Assembly (NCBI GenBank): GCA_963921825.1 | Contig: OY997589.1 | Span: 75,996,523 to 76,060,522 of the forward strand | Length of the DNA stretch: 64,000 nucleotides | DNA from: Erodium maritimum | Taxonomy: Eukaryota; Streptophyta; Magnoliopsida; Geraniales; Geraniaceae | Reading direction: 5' to 3' | Shown: positions 23,333-34,433 of the stretch, piece after piece | Position numbering within the stretch: position 1 is the first letter of the stretch | How the letters are laid out: every line of letters begins with the position of its first letter | Position numbers and translations under genes: made by a program | The notes under the pieces: generated by a model | Database searches by the model: none | Told to the model about the DNA's origin: nothing | What the model saw: only the letters and a program-made list of their open reading frames with translations

Positions 23333-23404
23333 CGCCGTTGCCGGGGATCGAACCCGGGTCACCCGCGTGACAGGCGGGAATACTTACCACTATACTACAA
23401 CGAC
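23333..23404 (-). tRNA. trnD-GUC (nuclear): tRNA-Asp (anticodon GUC)
   Basis: A 72-nt minus-strand gene folds as a normal cloverleaf. The acceptor stem is GTCGTTG/CAACGGC with discriminator G, the anticodon GTC lies at 23,369-23,371 in the loop CCTGTCACG, and the T arm is GGGTTCGATCC. A-box (TAGTATAGTGG) and B-box (GGTTCGATCC) internal promoters are intact and there is no intron. CCA is not encoded, as expected for a nuclear tRNA gene. It looks functional. Confidence 0.97.
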
Positions 23405-23821
23405 CTTCTATTTATTACAATCTCCTATAAAAACAATTTGAATGAAACAGTGAAGCTGAAAAGTTACTAACCTCCAAAATTGAAGGAACTTTAATCTCGT
23501 AATCATCAGTTGAGATCAGTTTTATGGGTCCAGACCTTGAAAATTAGACATAGTTTTGCTGCAAACTTTGACAACAAAACAGTGGCTATAAAGTTTGCTT
23601 GGCATGTGCCAAAAAAAAGGAGGTAATGCTTATTTTAGCCATCTTGTAAAAACCTCATCATCTTTACGAGTTCAGTTTTTTATTTTATTTTATTATAAAT
23701 AACCTTGGATCTGTTATTGACAAATATTGATACTGGAAACCAAATATAGAGAGCAAGAATACAGTGTGTAAAATAGGTATGGGAGAATGACAATCTACTT
23801 TCTGAAAGAAAAAAAAATACA
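23405..23821. other. spacer, nothing recognised
   Basis: AT-rich DNA between the tRNA 5' side and the Copia element. No gene or repeat end is visible. Confidence 0.45.
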
Positions 23822-23826
23822 CATTC

Positions 23827-24152
23827 TGTTGTAAATATATATAAATACTAGATTAGTAGATTAACAGAACTACTTAAATATAAAAGGGTAGTAGGACACA
23901 AAATAGAGCAACTCTCTTTCTCTTTTATTTCTCACAATATTGCACAAAGACAACAATGTTTGGAAGTTTTTTTTCTCTCTGCCAAAATGCATGAGTTCAA
24001 CCCCTATTTATAGGAGAATTGCAGAAACACAATATTTCCCTCATTTGATGTTGTGGAGCCAAGTCAACTATTGCCAACCTAACCCCCTCAAGACATGGTG
24101 CATGTGTTCTTCTATGGATGTGAAATGTGGGGGACATATTATTTTCACAACA
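23827..24152 (-). repeat. 3' LTR of the minus-strand Copia element
   Basis: It begins TGTTGTAAATATATA and ends TTTTCACAACA. It pairs with the copy at 29,815-30,140 at about 96% identity by eye. Confidence 0.93.
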
Positions 24153-27100
24153 CTCCCCCTTGGACACCACATTTCACAAAATAAGACAACATCGGATGTG
24201 CCTCAGCTGCCTCGTTAAAAACCTTTTTCAGGAAAACCCAGTGGGACAAAACCTGAACAAGGAAAAAAGAGTGCAGCGCACAATCCTTGTCATCCCCTCT
24301 AATCGTCGCTCCCCCTGAAAACTGGTAGGGTTTACTTTGATAGCTTGCTGAGTCGACGCATACCAATTCTGTACACTAGTTTCTCAAAGGTGGATGTCGG
24401 TAAGGCCTTAGTGAATAAATCAGCAAGATTTTCACTCGATCGAATCTGTCTGACATCTATCTCATGACTCTTCTGGAGTTCATGAGTATAAAAGAATTTT
24501 GGAGAAATGTGTTTGATTCTATCTCCTTTGATGTAGCCTCCCCTGATTTGAGCGATACAAGCTGCATTATCTTCAAATATTGTGGAAGGAGAGTTCGTTG
24601 GAGGAATGCCAATTGTGCTTCGTATATGCTGAATTACTGATCGCAGGAACACACACTCTCGACTGGCTTCATGTAGTGCTAGAATTTCTGAATGATTGGA
24701 TGACGTTGCAACCAAAGTCTGCTTTGTTGACCGCCATGAAATTGCGATCTCATCACATGTGAACACATATCCTGTCTGGGAGCGAGCTTTATGGGGATCT
24801 GATAGATATCCCGCATCTGCATATCCGACTAAGCCAACATTCTCCTTGGACCTTGAGTATAATAAACCCAAATCTTTTGTTCCACTCAAATAACGGAGTA
24901 TATGCTTTATTCCGTTCCAATGTCGTCTAGTTGGTTCTGAGCTGAACCTGGCAAGCACGTTTACAGCAAATGCGATATCTGGTCGCGTGCATTGTGCCAA
25001 ATATAATAATGCCCCAATTGCGTTTAGATATGGTACTTCAGGACCAAGTATCTTTTCATCTGCTTCTTTGGGACGAAATAGATCTTTCTTCGGATCTAAA
25101 AATATTACGATCATAGGGGTACTGAGTGGATACGCGCTATCCATGTTGAAGCGCTTCAATAATTTCTCAACATATGCGGATTGATGGATCAAAATGTCAT
25201 CAGAAATATGTTCAATCTGCAGGCCGAGACAATGTCTAGTTTTCCCCAAATCTTTCATTTCAAACTCTTTTTTCAGATATTCTGCAGTTTTGAGGATCTC
25301 TCTTGGAGTCCCAATCAGATTTATATCATCGACGTACACTGCTACAATAACAAACCCAGAGTTTGTTTTCTTTATGAATACACATGGACATATGATGTTA
25401 TTCTTATAACCTTCTTTAGTAAGGTACTCGCTAAGACGATTGTACCATATTCTCCCAAATTGATTTAGTCCATACAGCGACTTTTGTAATTTTATCGAAA
25501 ACAAATTTCTTGGACTATTTTTCATTGCTTCAGGCAATTTAAATCCTTCAGGGAGTTTCATATAAATATCGGTATCCAACGTACCATAAAGGTAAGTAGT
25601 GACTACGTCCATCATGTACATATCCAGTCTCTCAGAGACTGCTAAACTGATTAAATATCTTAAAGTAATCATACCCATCACAGGTGAATATGTTTCGTCA
25701 AAATCGACTACAGGTCGTTGAGAAAAACCTTGGGCCACAAGTCTCACCTTATATCATGCGATTTCGTTTTTCTCATTTCGTTTTCTCACAAACACCCATT
25801 TATACCCAACGGGTTGAACATCTATAGGTGTTTTGATAATGGGCCCAAATACTTGGCGCTTTGCTAGTGAAGCCAATTCTAGCCGAATTGCTTCTTCCCA
25901 TTTTGGCCAATCATGCCTTTGACGACATTCGTCAATACTACGTGGCTCAAAATCAAAATCATTGATTATATCATTGGCAACCGCAAATGCGAAAACTTCA
26001 TCAACAATAATCGATTTTCGATTCCAAGTCTCATTTATGTTTGAAAAGTTCATATGAATCTCCTCATTTCTTTTCTCTTGTAATTCATTAAGAGTACTAG
26101 AGCCTCCCGGTATTTTCGGAACGTTTGGTTCTTCTGGAACCGGCTCTGATAATGAGATTTTTTCACACTCTCTATTCGTCTGATTTTTTTGTTTTCGAGG
26201 AACAACGTCCTTGGCCCCAACTGGTCTCCCACGTTTCTGCCGTGTACTAGAGGAGTCAACTGCTGCTTTTGCAGTATCACCAGTAACATTATTTTTTGCT
26301 GGTAAGTTGTTTGCATTTATATATGACCTTGTTATCTTTGATGTATCTGTAAATGCATCAGGCATTTGATTTGCAATATTTTGCAAATGGATTATCCTCT
26401 GTACTTCAGTTTCACATTGTGATGTACGCGGGTCTAGATGAGATAGAGAGTTTACTCTCCAAGAGAGTTCATGCCTTACTTCAGGAGGCTTATTCTTGTC
26501 ACCTAAAGGTGGAAATATTGTCTCATCAAAATGACAATCTGCAAATCTTGCAGTAAACATATCACCCGTTTGAGGTTCAAGAAACCTTATAATAGATGGT
26601 GAATCAAAACCAACATAAATCCCCAAACGTCGTTGGGATCCCATTTTTGTGCGCTGGGGAGGTGCAATAGGAACTTGCACAACACATCCAAAAGTTCTCA
26701 AATGAGATATATCAGGTTGATGACCACACACAAGTTGTACAGGAGAATATTGATGATAAGCATTGGGTCTTAAACGAATCAAAGATGCAACATGTAATAC
26801 AGCATGTCCCCAAGCAGAAAACAGATAATTGTAATTGCAATAATAATGTGCGTGCAATTATCTGTATACGCTTAATAAAAGATTCTGCTAGACCATTCTG
26901 GGTATGGACATGTGCAACGGGATATTCAATATCAATCCCCAAAGACATGCAATAATCATCAAACGTCTTTGATGTGAATTCACCAGCATTATCAAGACGA
27001 ATAGACTTAATTGGATGATAAGGGAAATGTGCCCTTAATTTAATCATTTGTGCCAGCAATTTAGCAAACGCAACATTTCGCGTTGATAACAAACAAACAT

Positions 27101-29169
27101 GAGACCATCTGCTAGATGCGTCTATCAGGACCATGAAATAACTGAACGGTCCACTTGATGGATGAATAGGGCCACATATGTCTCCCTGAATCCTTTGCAA
27201 GAATGACGGGGATTCAATATTAACCTTGGTTCGAGATGGTCGGACCACTAATTTCCCTTGTGAACAAGGTGTACAGGATACCTCATTGGATAAAAAGGAT
27301 CTTCTGGTCCTTTAACGAATGGCCATATGAGTTCTCAATAATCCTACGCATCATCGTTGATCCAGGATGACCAAGACGATTATGCCAGAGTATAAAAATA
27401 TATGGATTAATGAACTTCTGGTTCATTGTAGCGTAGCTTTCAACTGTTCTTATGGTTGTGTAATACAACCCTGATGATAGAACATGTAATTTTTCCAGTA
27501 CACGCTTTTCACCACACTTATCAAAGGTGATACATAAAAACTCATTCTCATTTTTATTTCTGGTCTTGATATGATATCCGTTGTCACGAATATCCTTAAA
27601 GCTAAGTAGATTTCTTCTGGATCTACTTGCATACAAAGCATTATGGGTACTCAACTTTGTTCCATTTTCTAATAACAAGGTAGCTCTTCCCGAGCCCTCT
27701 ATCAAATTTGCAGTACCCATGATTGTGTTAACATTTGCTTCAACCAAGGTTAGGCAAGAAAAATATTTCTTGTCAGTCAGGATTGTGTGAGTAGTAGCAC
27801 AATCAACAATACACAAATCACCATCATTTCTGCAAGTACGCAGCCCATTGTTGGAATCCATATCCTTTCATAAAACAAAAGGCATTACATTAGTTCGAAG
27901 GGATTACAAAAGCCATTACAATAGTCAAAAGGAAATACTTGTAAGCATACATGTAGTACGGTAGTAAAAGGAAATACTAGTAATCATAAGTTCATGCCAT
28001 ATTTTCACCACGGCTTATATTTCCATCATCATCTTCAAAGAAGTCGGAGACAGTAAGCTTGATTGGATCAACATGATCAGTATGATCAATAAAATTCGTC
28101 TCCACGACCTTCTCTTTCCCTTTGATCGATTCTTGATATGGTTTTACCAAGCGATCCGGTACATGACAAATATGAGCCCAATGGCCTGTTCCACCACATC
28201 GATAACATATAGTTTCAGTGTTTTTAGGAGCTTGGCTTTGTGGGCCTTTTCCTTTCTCACGCCTTTCATATTTGTTCCACCTCTAGTGGTACACCTTTTT
28301 GTCCCTTCCATAAGGCTGGAAGTTGTTATGCCCATAGCCCTGACTGCGACCACGTCCACAACCTCGACCTCGACCTTTAAAGGGTCCTCGGCCTCGTCTG
28401 GGTCCAGAGTTACCATCATATCTTGTCACATTCGCTTCAGGGAATGGAGCACTACCTACGGGGCGAGTTTGATGGTTCTTCATTAATAATTCATTATTTT
28501 TCTCTGCAACGAGCAAACAAGCAATCAGATCTGTAAATTTCTTAAACCCTTTTTCTCGATATTGATGCTGTAGGACCATATTCGAGGGATGGAATGTGGA
28601 GAATGTTTTCTCAAGAATAGATTCATCAGTTACTTTCTCACTACAACTGCGAAGCTTGGATACAATTTTGAACATGGCTGAATTGTATTCATTTACGGAC
28701 TTAAAGTCCTGCAGCCTGAGATTAGACCAGTCATATAGTGCTCGGGGGAGAGCTATTGCTTTCATGTGCTCAAACCTTTCCTTGAGCCTAACCCACAATT
28801 CGAGTGGATCTTCGTCATTCAAATACTCCCCTTTTAGGTTTTCATCCATATGATGACGGATAAAAATTGTGGCCTGGGCTTTGCTTTGCACATATTCTTC
28901 ATTCCCTTCTTTTATTGTATCTCCAAGATTCTTAGATCTTAAATGGAGTGTTGTGTTCACTGCCCATTCATAATAGTTTTTTCCATCCAGTTGGAGTGGT
29001 GCATACAGGCACTTGGCTATGTTTTCCATCCTGGATATCGATCAAAACAATCGTATGTCAGAATAATTTTAATATGACATATCTGAATTTTATCATACCC
29101 GACTTCATGTCGCTGGTATTAGATTTTTGGAACTTCTACCCCAAAATATCATGATATTTGTAAGCTTCA

Positions 29170-29600
29170 AGTTACAAATATATATAACCACACAATGAGC
29201 GAACTCGCGGGGTAAAATAATCGTAAACAGTTAGTATAAACATAACCGCACACTGAGCGAACTCGTGGGGTAGCCATAATAAGTGCATAAAATTAAGTAT
29301 ACATATATAACCGCACAAACGAGCGAACTCGCGGGGTTTGTTATAAATACATAAATTAAATATATGTGTAGATACATAACCACACAACGAGCGAGCTCGC
29401 GGGGTAACCAAAATAAACGCAGAAAATTAAATATATGTATAACCGCACAAACGAGCGAACTCGCGGGGTTTAATATATAAATACAGAAATTAAATATATG
29501 TATATATAACCACTCACTGAGTTTAAACTCGTGGGGTAACCAAATATAAATGTATCCGTCCACCGAGCAAGCACGTGGGGTAAACATAATATAAAAAATA
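29170..29600 (-). repeat. tandem hairpin repeats in the Copia leader, about 7 copies of ~60-70 bp
   Basis: Read on the element's own strand, each unit carries ACCCCGCGAGTTCGCTCG followed by TTTGTGCGGTTAT and an AT-rich spacer. CGAG-TTCG-CTCG can form a short stem with a UUCG loop in the RNA. Copies sit near 29,190, 29,250, 29,315, 29,385, 29,445, 29,515 and 29,560, the outer ones more diverged. The array lies between the primer-binding site and gag, in the untranslated leader. Confidence 0.8.
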
Positions 29601-29814
29601 AATATAAACACATAAGGTTATTTTCTGATGTGAAAGATCCAATGTATTATTGGCAATCACAGAGCATACTTATAAATAAAAAATATAAATAAGTATGAAA
29701 TAAATATAAAATAAATTTAATAGTATCGTTAGTAGAATAAATTAACGAAACTAAATTAGTAATTATATCAGAAGTTCGCACCTTAATCGGTTTGAGCGAT
29801 TCGTGCTGATAACG

Positions 29815-30140
29815 TGTTGTAAATATATATAAATACTAGATTAATAGATTAACGGAACTACTTAAATATAAAAGGGTAGTAGAACACAAAATAGAGTAAC
29901 TCTCTTGCTCTTTTATTTCTCACAATATTGCACAAAGACAACAATGTTTGGAAGTTTTTATTCTCTCTGCCAAAGTGCATGGGTTCAACCCCTATTTATA
30001 GGAGAATTGCAGAGACACAATATTTCCCTCATTTAATGTTGTGGATCCAAGTCAACTATTGTCAACTTAACCCCCTCAAGACATGGTGCATGTGTTCTTC
30101 TATGGATGTGAAATGTGGGGGCCATATTATTTTCACAACA
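29815..30140 (-). repeat. 5' LTR of the minus-strand Copia element
   Basis: Direct-repeat partner of 23,827-24,152. The primer-binding site abuts its left edge. Confidence 0.93.
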
Positions 30141-30327
30141 CATTCCTATTTAATATTTATAGTGCATAATTTGCTAAACGAAAACTGAAAGCTTCCTATT
30201 TGGCCAGTTACAACTATGATAAACATGGAGAAACTGATAGAGGAGAAAGTGGAGCCTTACCGGCAAGATCTATTCTCAACAAGATTACTATAATAATTTA
30301 ATTTTGTATCAATATATTTTCTTCTTG

Positions 30328-31710
30328 CATCTAACACTTAATGAACCCCCTCTCTCTAGAAACCTCTCGCCGCTCTCTACCCACAACTCGTCTTCCTGCT
30401 CCTTTATCGACGGTGGCCACCGTGGTTTCGGCCATAGGAGCCACCGTCGATTGGCTTCATTTTCTTCCTTCCTTACCTTTTTCTTCCCTCTCTCCCCTCG
30501 CCACCTGCGTTTTTCCTCCCATCTTAAGCCCCTCTTTTCGTCGTTCTTCGGATTCTTACAGATCTACTCCTTCCGGATTTAGATCTGCTCTCTCACGAAG
30601 CTCCGGTAAACCTTGTTTCATGGGCTATCTTTGGGAGTTGGTCGAGGAGCCCCAACATCGTTTCAGTGCCGGCTGGTTCAGATCAGGTCCCTCAGACTCA
30701 GATCTGGCCACCTCTTGCCTCAGGCGGTGTTGGCCCCAGATTGGTTCTCCTCAGTGGCCTCTGGAGTGGAGTGGGAGTCGGTCTCCGTTGGCGGTGAGGA
30801 GAGGTGTGGCGGAGTGACAAATCTTGTGACTCTCACCCTTCCTGGCGGCGCGTTCTCGTCGTTCGATTGCTACCAGTTTCGAGTCCGGAGTTCTAACAGC
30901 TCTCGTGATTTCTTTGCTCTCCCTAGTGCACCCCGACACAGTTCCGAGGTGGGACATCTTTTCATCCATCTGGGATGATGGTAGCGGATTTGCTTCGCGG
31001 GTCGTACTCCGGGCTATCGTGGCTGGTTCTCTTCTTCCTCCAAGGCGCTCACTTGTGCGGCCGTGTGTTTCGTCTTCGGCGGTTCAGCTCATCAGTTCTC
31101 TAGGTCCTGGCCGCTGATGAGTTCGAGGGCTCCTCCTCCGTCTATCAGGTAACTCTCCCCCCCCTTAGTCTCGTTTTGACTCGTTTTCTTCCCCTCCTCA
31201 GCCACAGGTGGTGGTTGAGGCCTCACGTCTTGATGTTGGCAGCCGTGAGGTGTTTGGCGGTTTGCCCAGTTCACAAAAACAGTCGTTTTCGAGCGAGGGA
31301 TTAAAGGAGCTTTGGTAGTTCGGGTGTTGGGGGTGGGTACTTTGCTGGCAGTGATCTCTGGCTGTGGGATTTTTGCTAGATTGGTCTTATGGAGGTTGGT
31401 TGCTGGTGGTGTCTTCGTTTTGTGTCTGATTTTTTTAGTTTTGTGTTGTTTTTTAATTTTCTGCTGCCCCTGGTTGGGCTTTAGTTGTTCTTCAAGGTAG
31501 CAAAATCTGGGTATGTTTAGACCTTCTTCTGGTTGTTCTTCATGTTAGAGAAATCAGGGTTTTAAGACCTGTGTTCACCCATTTTTTGAGTTGTTTGGTT
31601 CTGAGGTGCCAATGTGGTATGGTCTGGTTGTAATGGAGGGTTTATTCCTTTGGGTCTGTTTTCATTTTGAAAACTTTCCCTATTAATAAAACTTTGCTGA
31701 TAAAAAACAA
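30328..31710 (+). mobile_element. 1.4-kb non-autonomous L1-type retroposon
   Basis: A CT- and GC-rich 5' part (~30,340-31,280), like a plant L1 leader, passes into a T- and G-rich 3' part ending TTGCTGATAAAAAACAA. Imperfect ~14-bp flanks (ATATTTTCTTCTTG at 30,314 and ATATTTGCTCTTG at 31,711) fit an aged target duplication. No reverse transcriptase is encoded. The frame of about 158 residues at 30,341-30,817 is Ser/Arg/Pro-rich and unrecognised, probably incidental. Its build parallels the element at 9,165-11,062. Confidence 0.6.
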
Positions 31711-31943
31711 ATATTTGCTCTTGTCATGAAATATTGGGTTTTTGCATAGCAATATAGCAAACTTGTTATCTATTTTTAGAGTAACAACTAATAGTTAGAG
31801 CATTAGCAACTAATAGTTAAAACATATTTTTACTTTTTTTTTGCCAAACCACTAGCTATGCAATGGTAAACCTCCAGGTAGTGGTTAACTGTTTTCAACG
31901 GTCTTCGGATCATGTTGCACCTCCTCACAAACCAACTCGTTCT
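31711..31943. other. spacer
   Basis: AT-rich with a short duplicated AACTAATAGTTA motif near 31,785-31,820. Nothing else is recognised. Confidence 0.4.
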
Positions 31944-33095
31944 TGTAATTTTTATTAAAACGGACCACATATATCGGGTCGGACTTTCACAACTAAAAGG
32001 TCAATCTTATTAGTTAGGTGTGGCTCTAGTTTTTTTAAGTACCTTATTATTCTTATATTTTCCCAATGTGGGTTTAACTTCAACACTCCCTCTCACATAT
32101 AGGTCTGGACATCTACACGTGGGCCATAATAGGACTGGACATCTTCATATGGATCAGAGACCACATGGTGGAGGTGACTATAAGAACCGCCCCCGGTCGA
32201 TCCCGGTCGAACCGGTGATTTTTGGCAAAGTTTGACTTTCGGCTGAAAAAGTCAACCGATGACTCCGGGAGTCATTCGGGACGTTTCCGGGACCCAAAAA
32301 GCTTAGCCGTCATTACGGTTAGCTTAGTTGGGTCATTTCCTTTCAAATGATTGTCCTTGTGAAAAAGTCAACCTTCGGTCAACCGGAGACTTTTTATCGA
32401 CTAAACCTATCTTAATTAAAGGTGCTGGTTTTTATTAAGGGCAAGGTGGCCCCCACTAGGACACTTGTCCATAGTGGCTTAGAGGAGAATAAATGGGTCT
32501 CTAATGACCCATTTGCCCTCATAAGTGCCAATTTAGAAGAAGGAATCAAGGAGGGGCCTTTTGGTCAATACAACTATAGGTTAAAGGCATTTGTTGGTTA
32601 CATTTCAGCTCATTATTTCCTATAGTGGCCGAATTTCACAAGGGAGAGAGAGGAAGAGCAAGCTTCTTGACTTGAGGAAGAAGAAAGGAAGAAAAGGAGG
32701 AAGCTTGAAGCCTTTCCTTCATCAAAACTCCTCCAAAAGTTCATCATCTTCGTCATCTCATCATTCTAAAGGTAAGTAAAATCTCACAATCTCATTTCAA
32801 TTCATTTCAAGTTGTAGGTTTTTATGGGTTTTGCTAGAACTAGATGGGTTTTGCTTCCATGGTTGTTAAATGATGCTTTTTGTTGAAGAATAGTGAAGTT
32901 TTGGTTGGTTTTCATTAGATTGTTGATGTTTGGAGGAAACCCATTGTGGGTGTTGAAGTTTGGGAGTTTGGATGACTGATTTTGAGGTTTGATGATGGTA
33001 TAAATGGAGTTTTTGAAGTAGTTTTTTGTAGAAACAAAGTTGAGGAAGAAGGGGCTTGAGCCTGCCCAGATTTTGCACGGTAATGGTCTGATTCT

Positions 33096-33333
33096 GGCCC
33101 TCTGAGCGGCACGGAACGGACTCGGTGCCGGCCCTCTGAGCGGCACGGTCCGGGCTCGATGCCTACCCTCTGAGCGGCACGGAACGGGTCCCAGACCTGC
33201 CCTCTGAGCGGCACAGTCCGGATCCCAGACCTGCCCTCTGAGGGGCACGGTCCGGGCCTAGTGCCGGGCCTCTCAGGGGCACGGTCTGGGTCTGGTTCCG
33301 GGCCTCTGAGGGGCACGACCCGGGCCGGTTTCC
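33096..33333 (+). repeat. 34-bp tandem repeat in the Gypsy 5' LTR, 7 copies
   Basis: GC-rich units starting GGCCCTCTGAGCGGCACGG, with a degenerate extra unit just upstream. The matching array in the 3' LTR lies at 50,000-50,237 with the same copy number. Confidence 0.9.
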
Positions 33334-34113
33334 TGATCCGTGGGCTGTCCGAATTGGGCCTAGTTCGGGCCCGTTTTACCCTTTTGGCCCAAGTTTTGTC
33401 ATTAAGGGTACTTTAGGTTTTTACCTTAAAACCGACTTTGAATGCTTATTAATTATAATATTAATTGTGATCCAAGACCTTGGACCCGAGCTTGACGGAG
33501 GAGGAGGCCTTTGGACCGCGTAAGAGGACGAGGAGGAAGCTAGCCAGGTCGTCAGCAGCTAGGATTGGTTTACTTTCGAGGTAGTGAAGAGTGGCAAACT
33601 CCGTTTTTAATTCAAAGAATACTAATAGTATGCATGTAGGATAATAATAACCGGAAGAGTCTAGTTTGCATATAGGATGTGATTCACTAGAATAATCGCT
33701 TTCAATTATGGGAAATTGTCGTGCTGGTAGAATGGTCATGTTGAGCCTTAGGATTGCGTGTTGGATGTGTTGTATGATGGTTGTTCGTCCTTAAATGTCG
33801 ATGAATAATATACTCTTAGTTAAGTTTAAAATCATGTTATACCATGTGAATTATGATGAATGCAATATGAATGTTTGTTTCGTGATATGATTGACTGAAT
33901 GTGATATGATTTTCGTTTTGTAATATGATCGGGTGAGTGATAGAACGATACGGTGTCCCTGGTAAGTGGTGACGATAAGCTTCGTCGGTTCAATAAGTTT
34001 GGGTATATTGTGGTTGGGTGGCATTGTGTGTTGTGATTTGTGCCCCGAATGACGGGAAGATACCCGGCCGATGTGTGTGCCGGTCCGGTATGTATGCAAT
34101 GAGATTTGCCCCG

Positions 34114-34433
34114 ATGCAGTGTGTCCGGGAAGACATCTAGACCGATGGACATTCCGTTATGATGTAGAGTTTCACCCCGATGATGTGTGTTCGGGAAGAC
34201 ATCTATACCGATAGAGATTCCGGTATGATGTAGAGTTTCACCCCGATGATGTGTGTCCGGGAAGACATCTATACCGAGGGACATTCCGGTATGATGTAGT
34301 GTGTCACCCCGATGTTGTGTGTCCGGGAAGACATCTAGACCGACGGGTATTTCGGTACGATGTATGTGCTTCACCCCGATGTTGTGTGTCCGGGAAGACA
34401 TCTAGATCGAGGGTGTATTCCGGTATGATGTAG
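34114..34433 (+). repeat. 66-bp tandem repeat in the Gypsy 5' LTR, 5 copies
   Basis: Units begin GTGTGTCCGGGAAGACATCT and end with TTTCACCCCGATG. The 3' LTR carries the equivalent array at about 51,037-51,351, also five copies. Long minus-strand frames here are by-products of the repeat. Confidence 0.9.

Larger units (their letters stand above)
23827..30140 (-). mobile_element. Ty1/Copia retrotransposon with both LTRs and target duplication
   Basis: A 6.3-kb minus-strand element. LTRs of 326 bp (23,827-24,152 and 29,815-30,140) are flanked by the 5-bp duplication CATTC (23,822-23,826 and 30,141-30,145). A tRNA-Met primer-binding site (CGTTATCAGCACGA, read leftward from 29,814) and a polypurine tract at 24,153-24,163 are present. 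In minus-strand order the parts are leader with tandem hairpins (~29,600-29,170), gag with a CCHC zinc knuckle (~29,030-28,150), protease (~27,850), integrase (~27,400-26,600), reverse transcriptase (~25,900-25,000) and RNase H (~24,950-24,350), the usual Copia order. The coding region is broken at roughly three to five places. By eye the LTRs differ at about 14 sites (~4%), suggesting a few million years at usual plant rates. Confidence 0.93.

Noticed and set aside
23333-23826. Targeted integration of the Copia element upstream of the tRNA gene, as for yeast Ty1/Ty3
   Set aside because: The element lies about 420 bp upstream of the tRNA, plant Copia elements are not known to target tRNA genes, and one case is no evidence.
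29170-29600. CRISPR-like array
   Set aside because: Regular spacing looks suggestive, but the units are diverged, spacers are AT-rich and similar to one another, the DNA is plant nuclear, and the array is in a Copia leader.
33832-34401. 189-residue minus frame rich in TGMSIGLDVFPDTHHRGET repeats, and its twin at 50,756-51,319
   Set aside because: It is the reverse translation of the 66-bp tandem array in the Gypsy LTRs, not a repeat protein gene.
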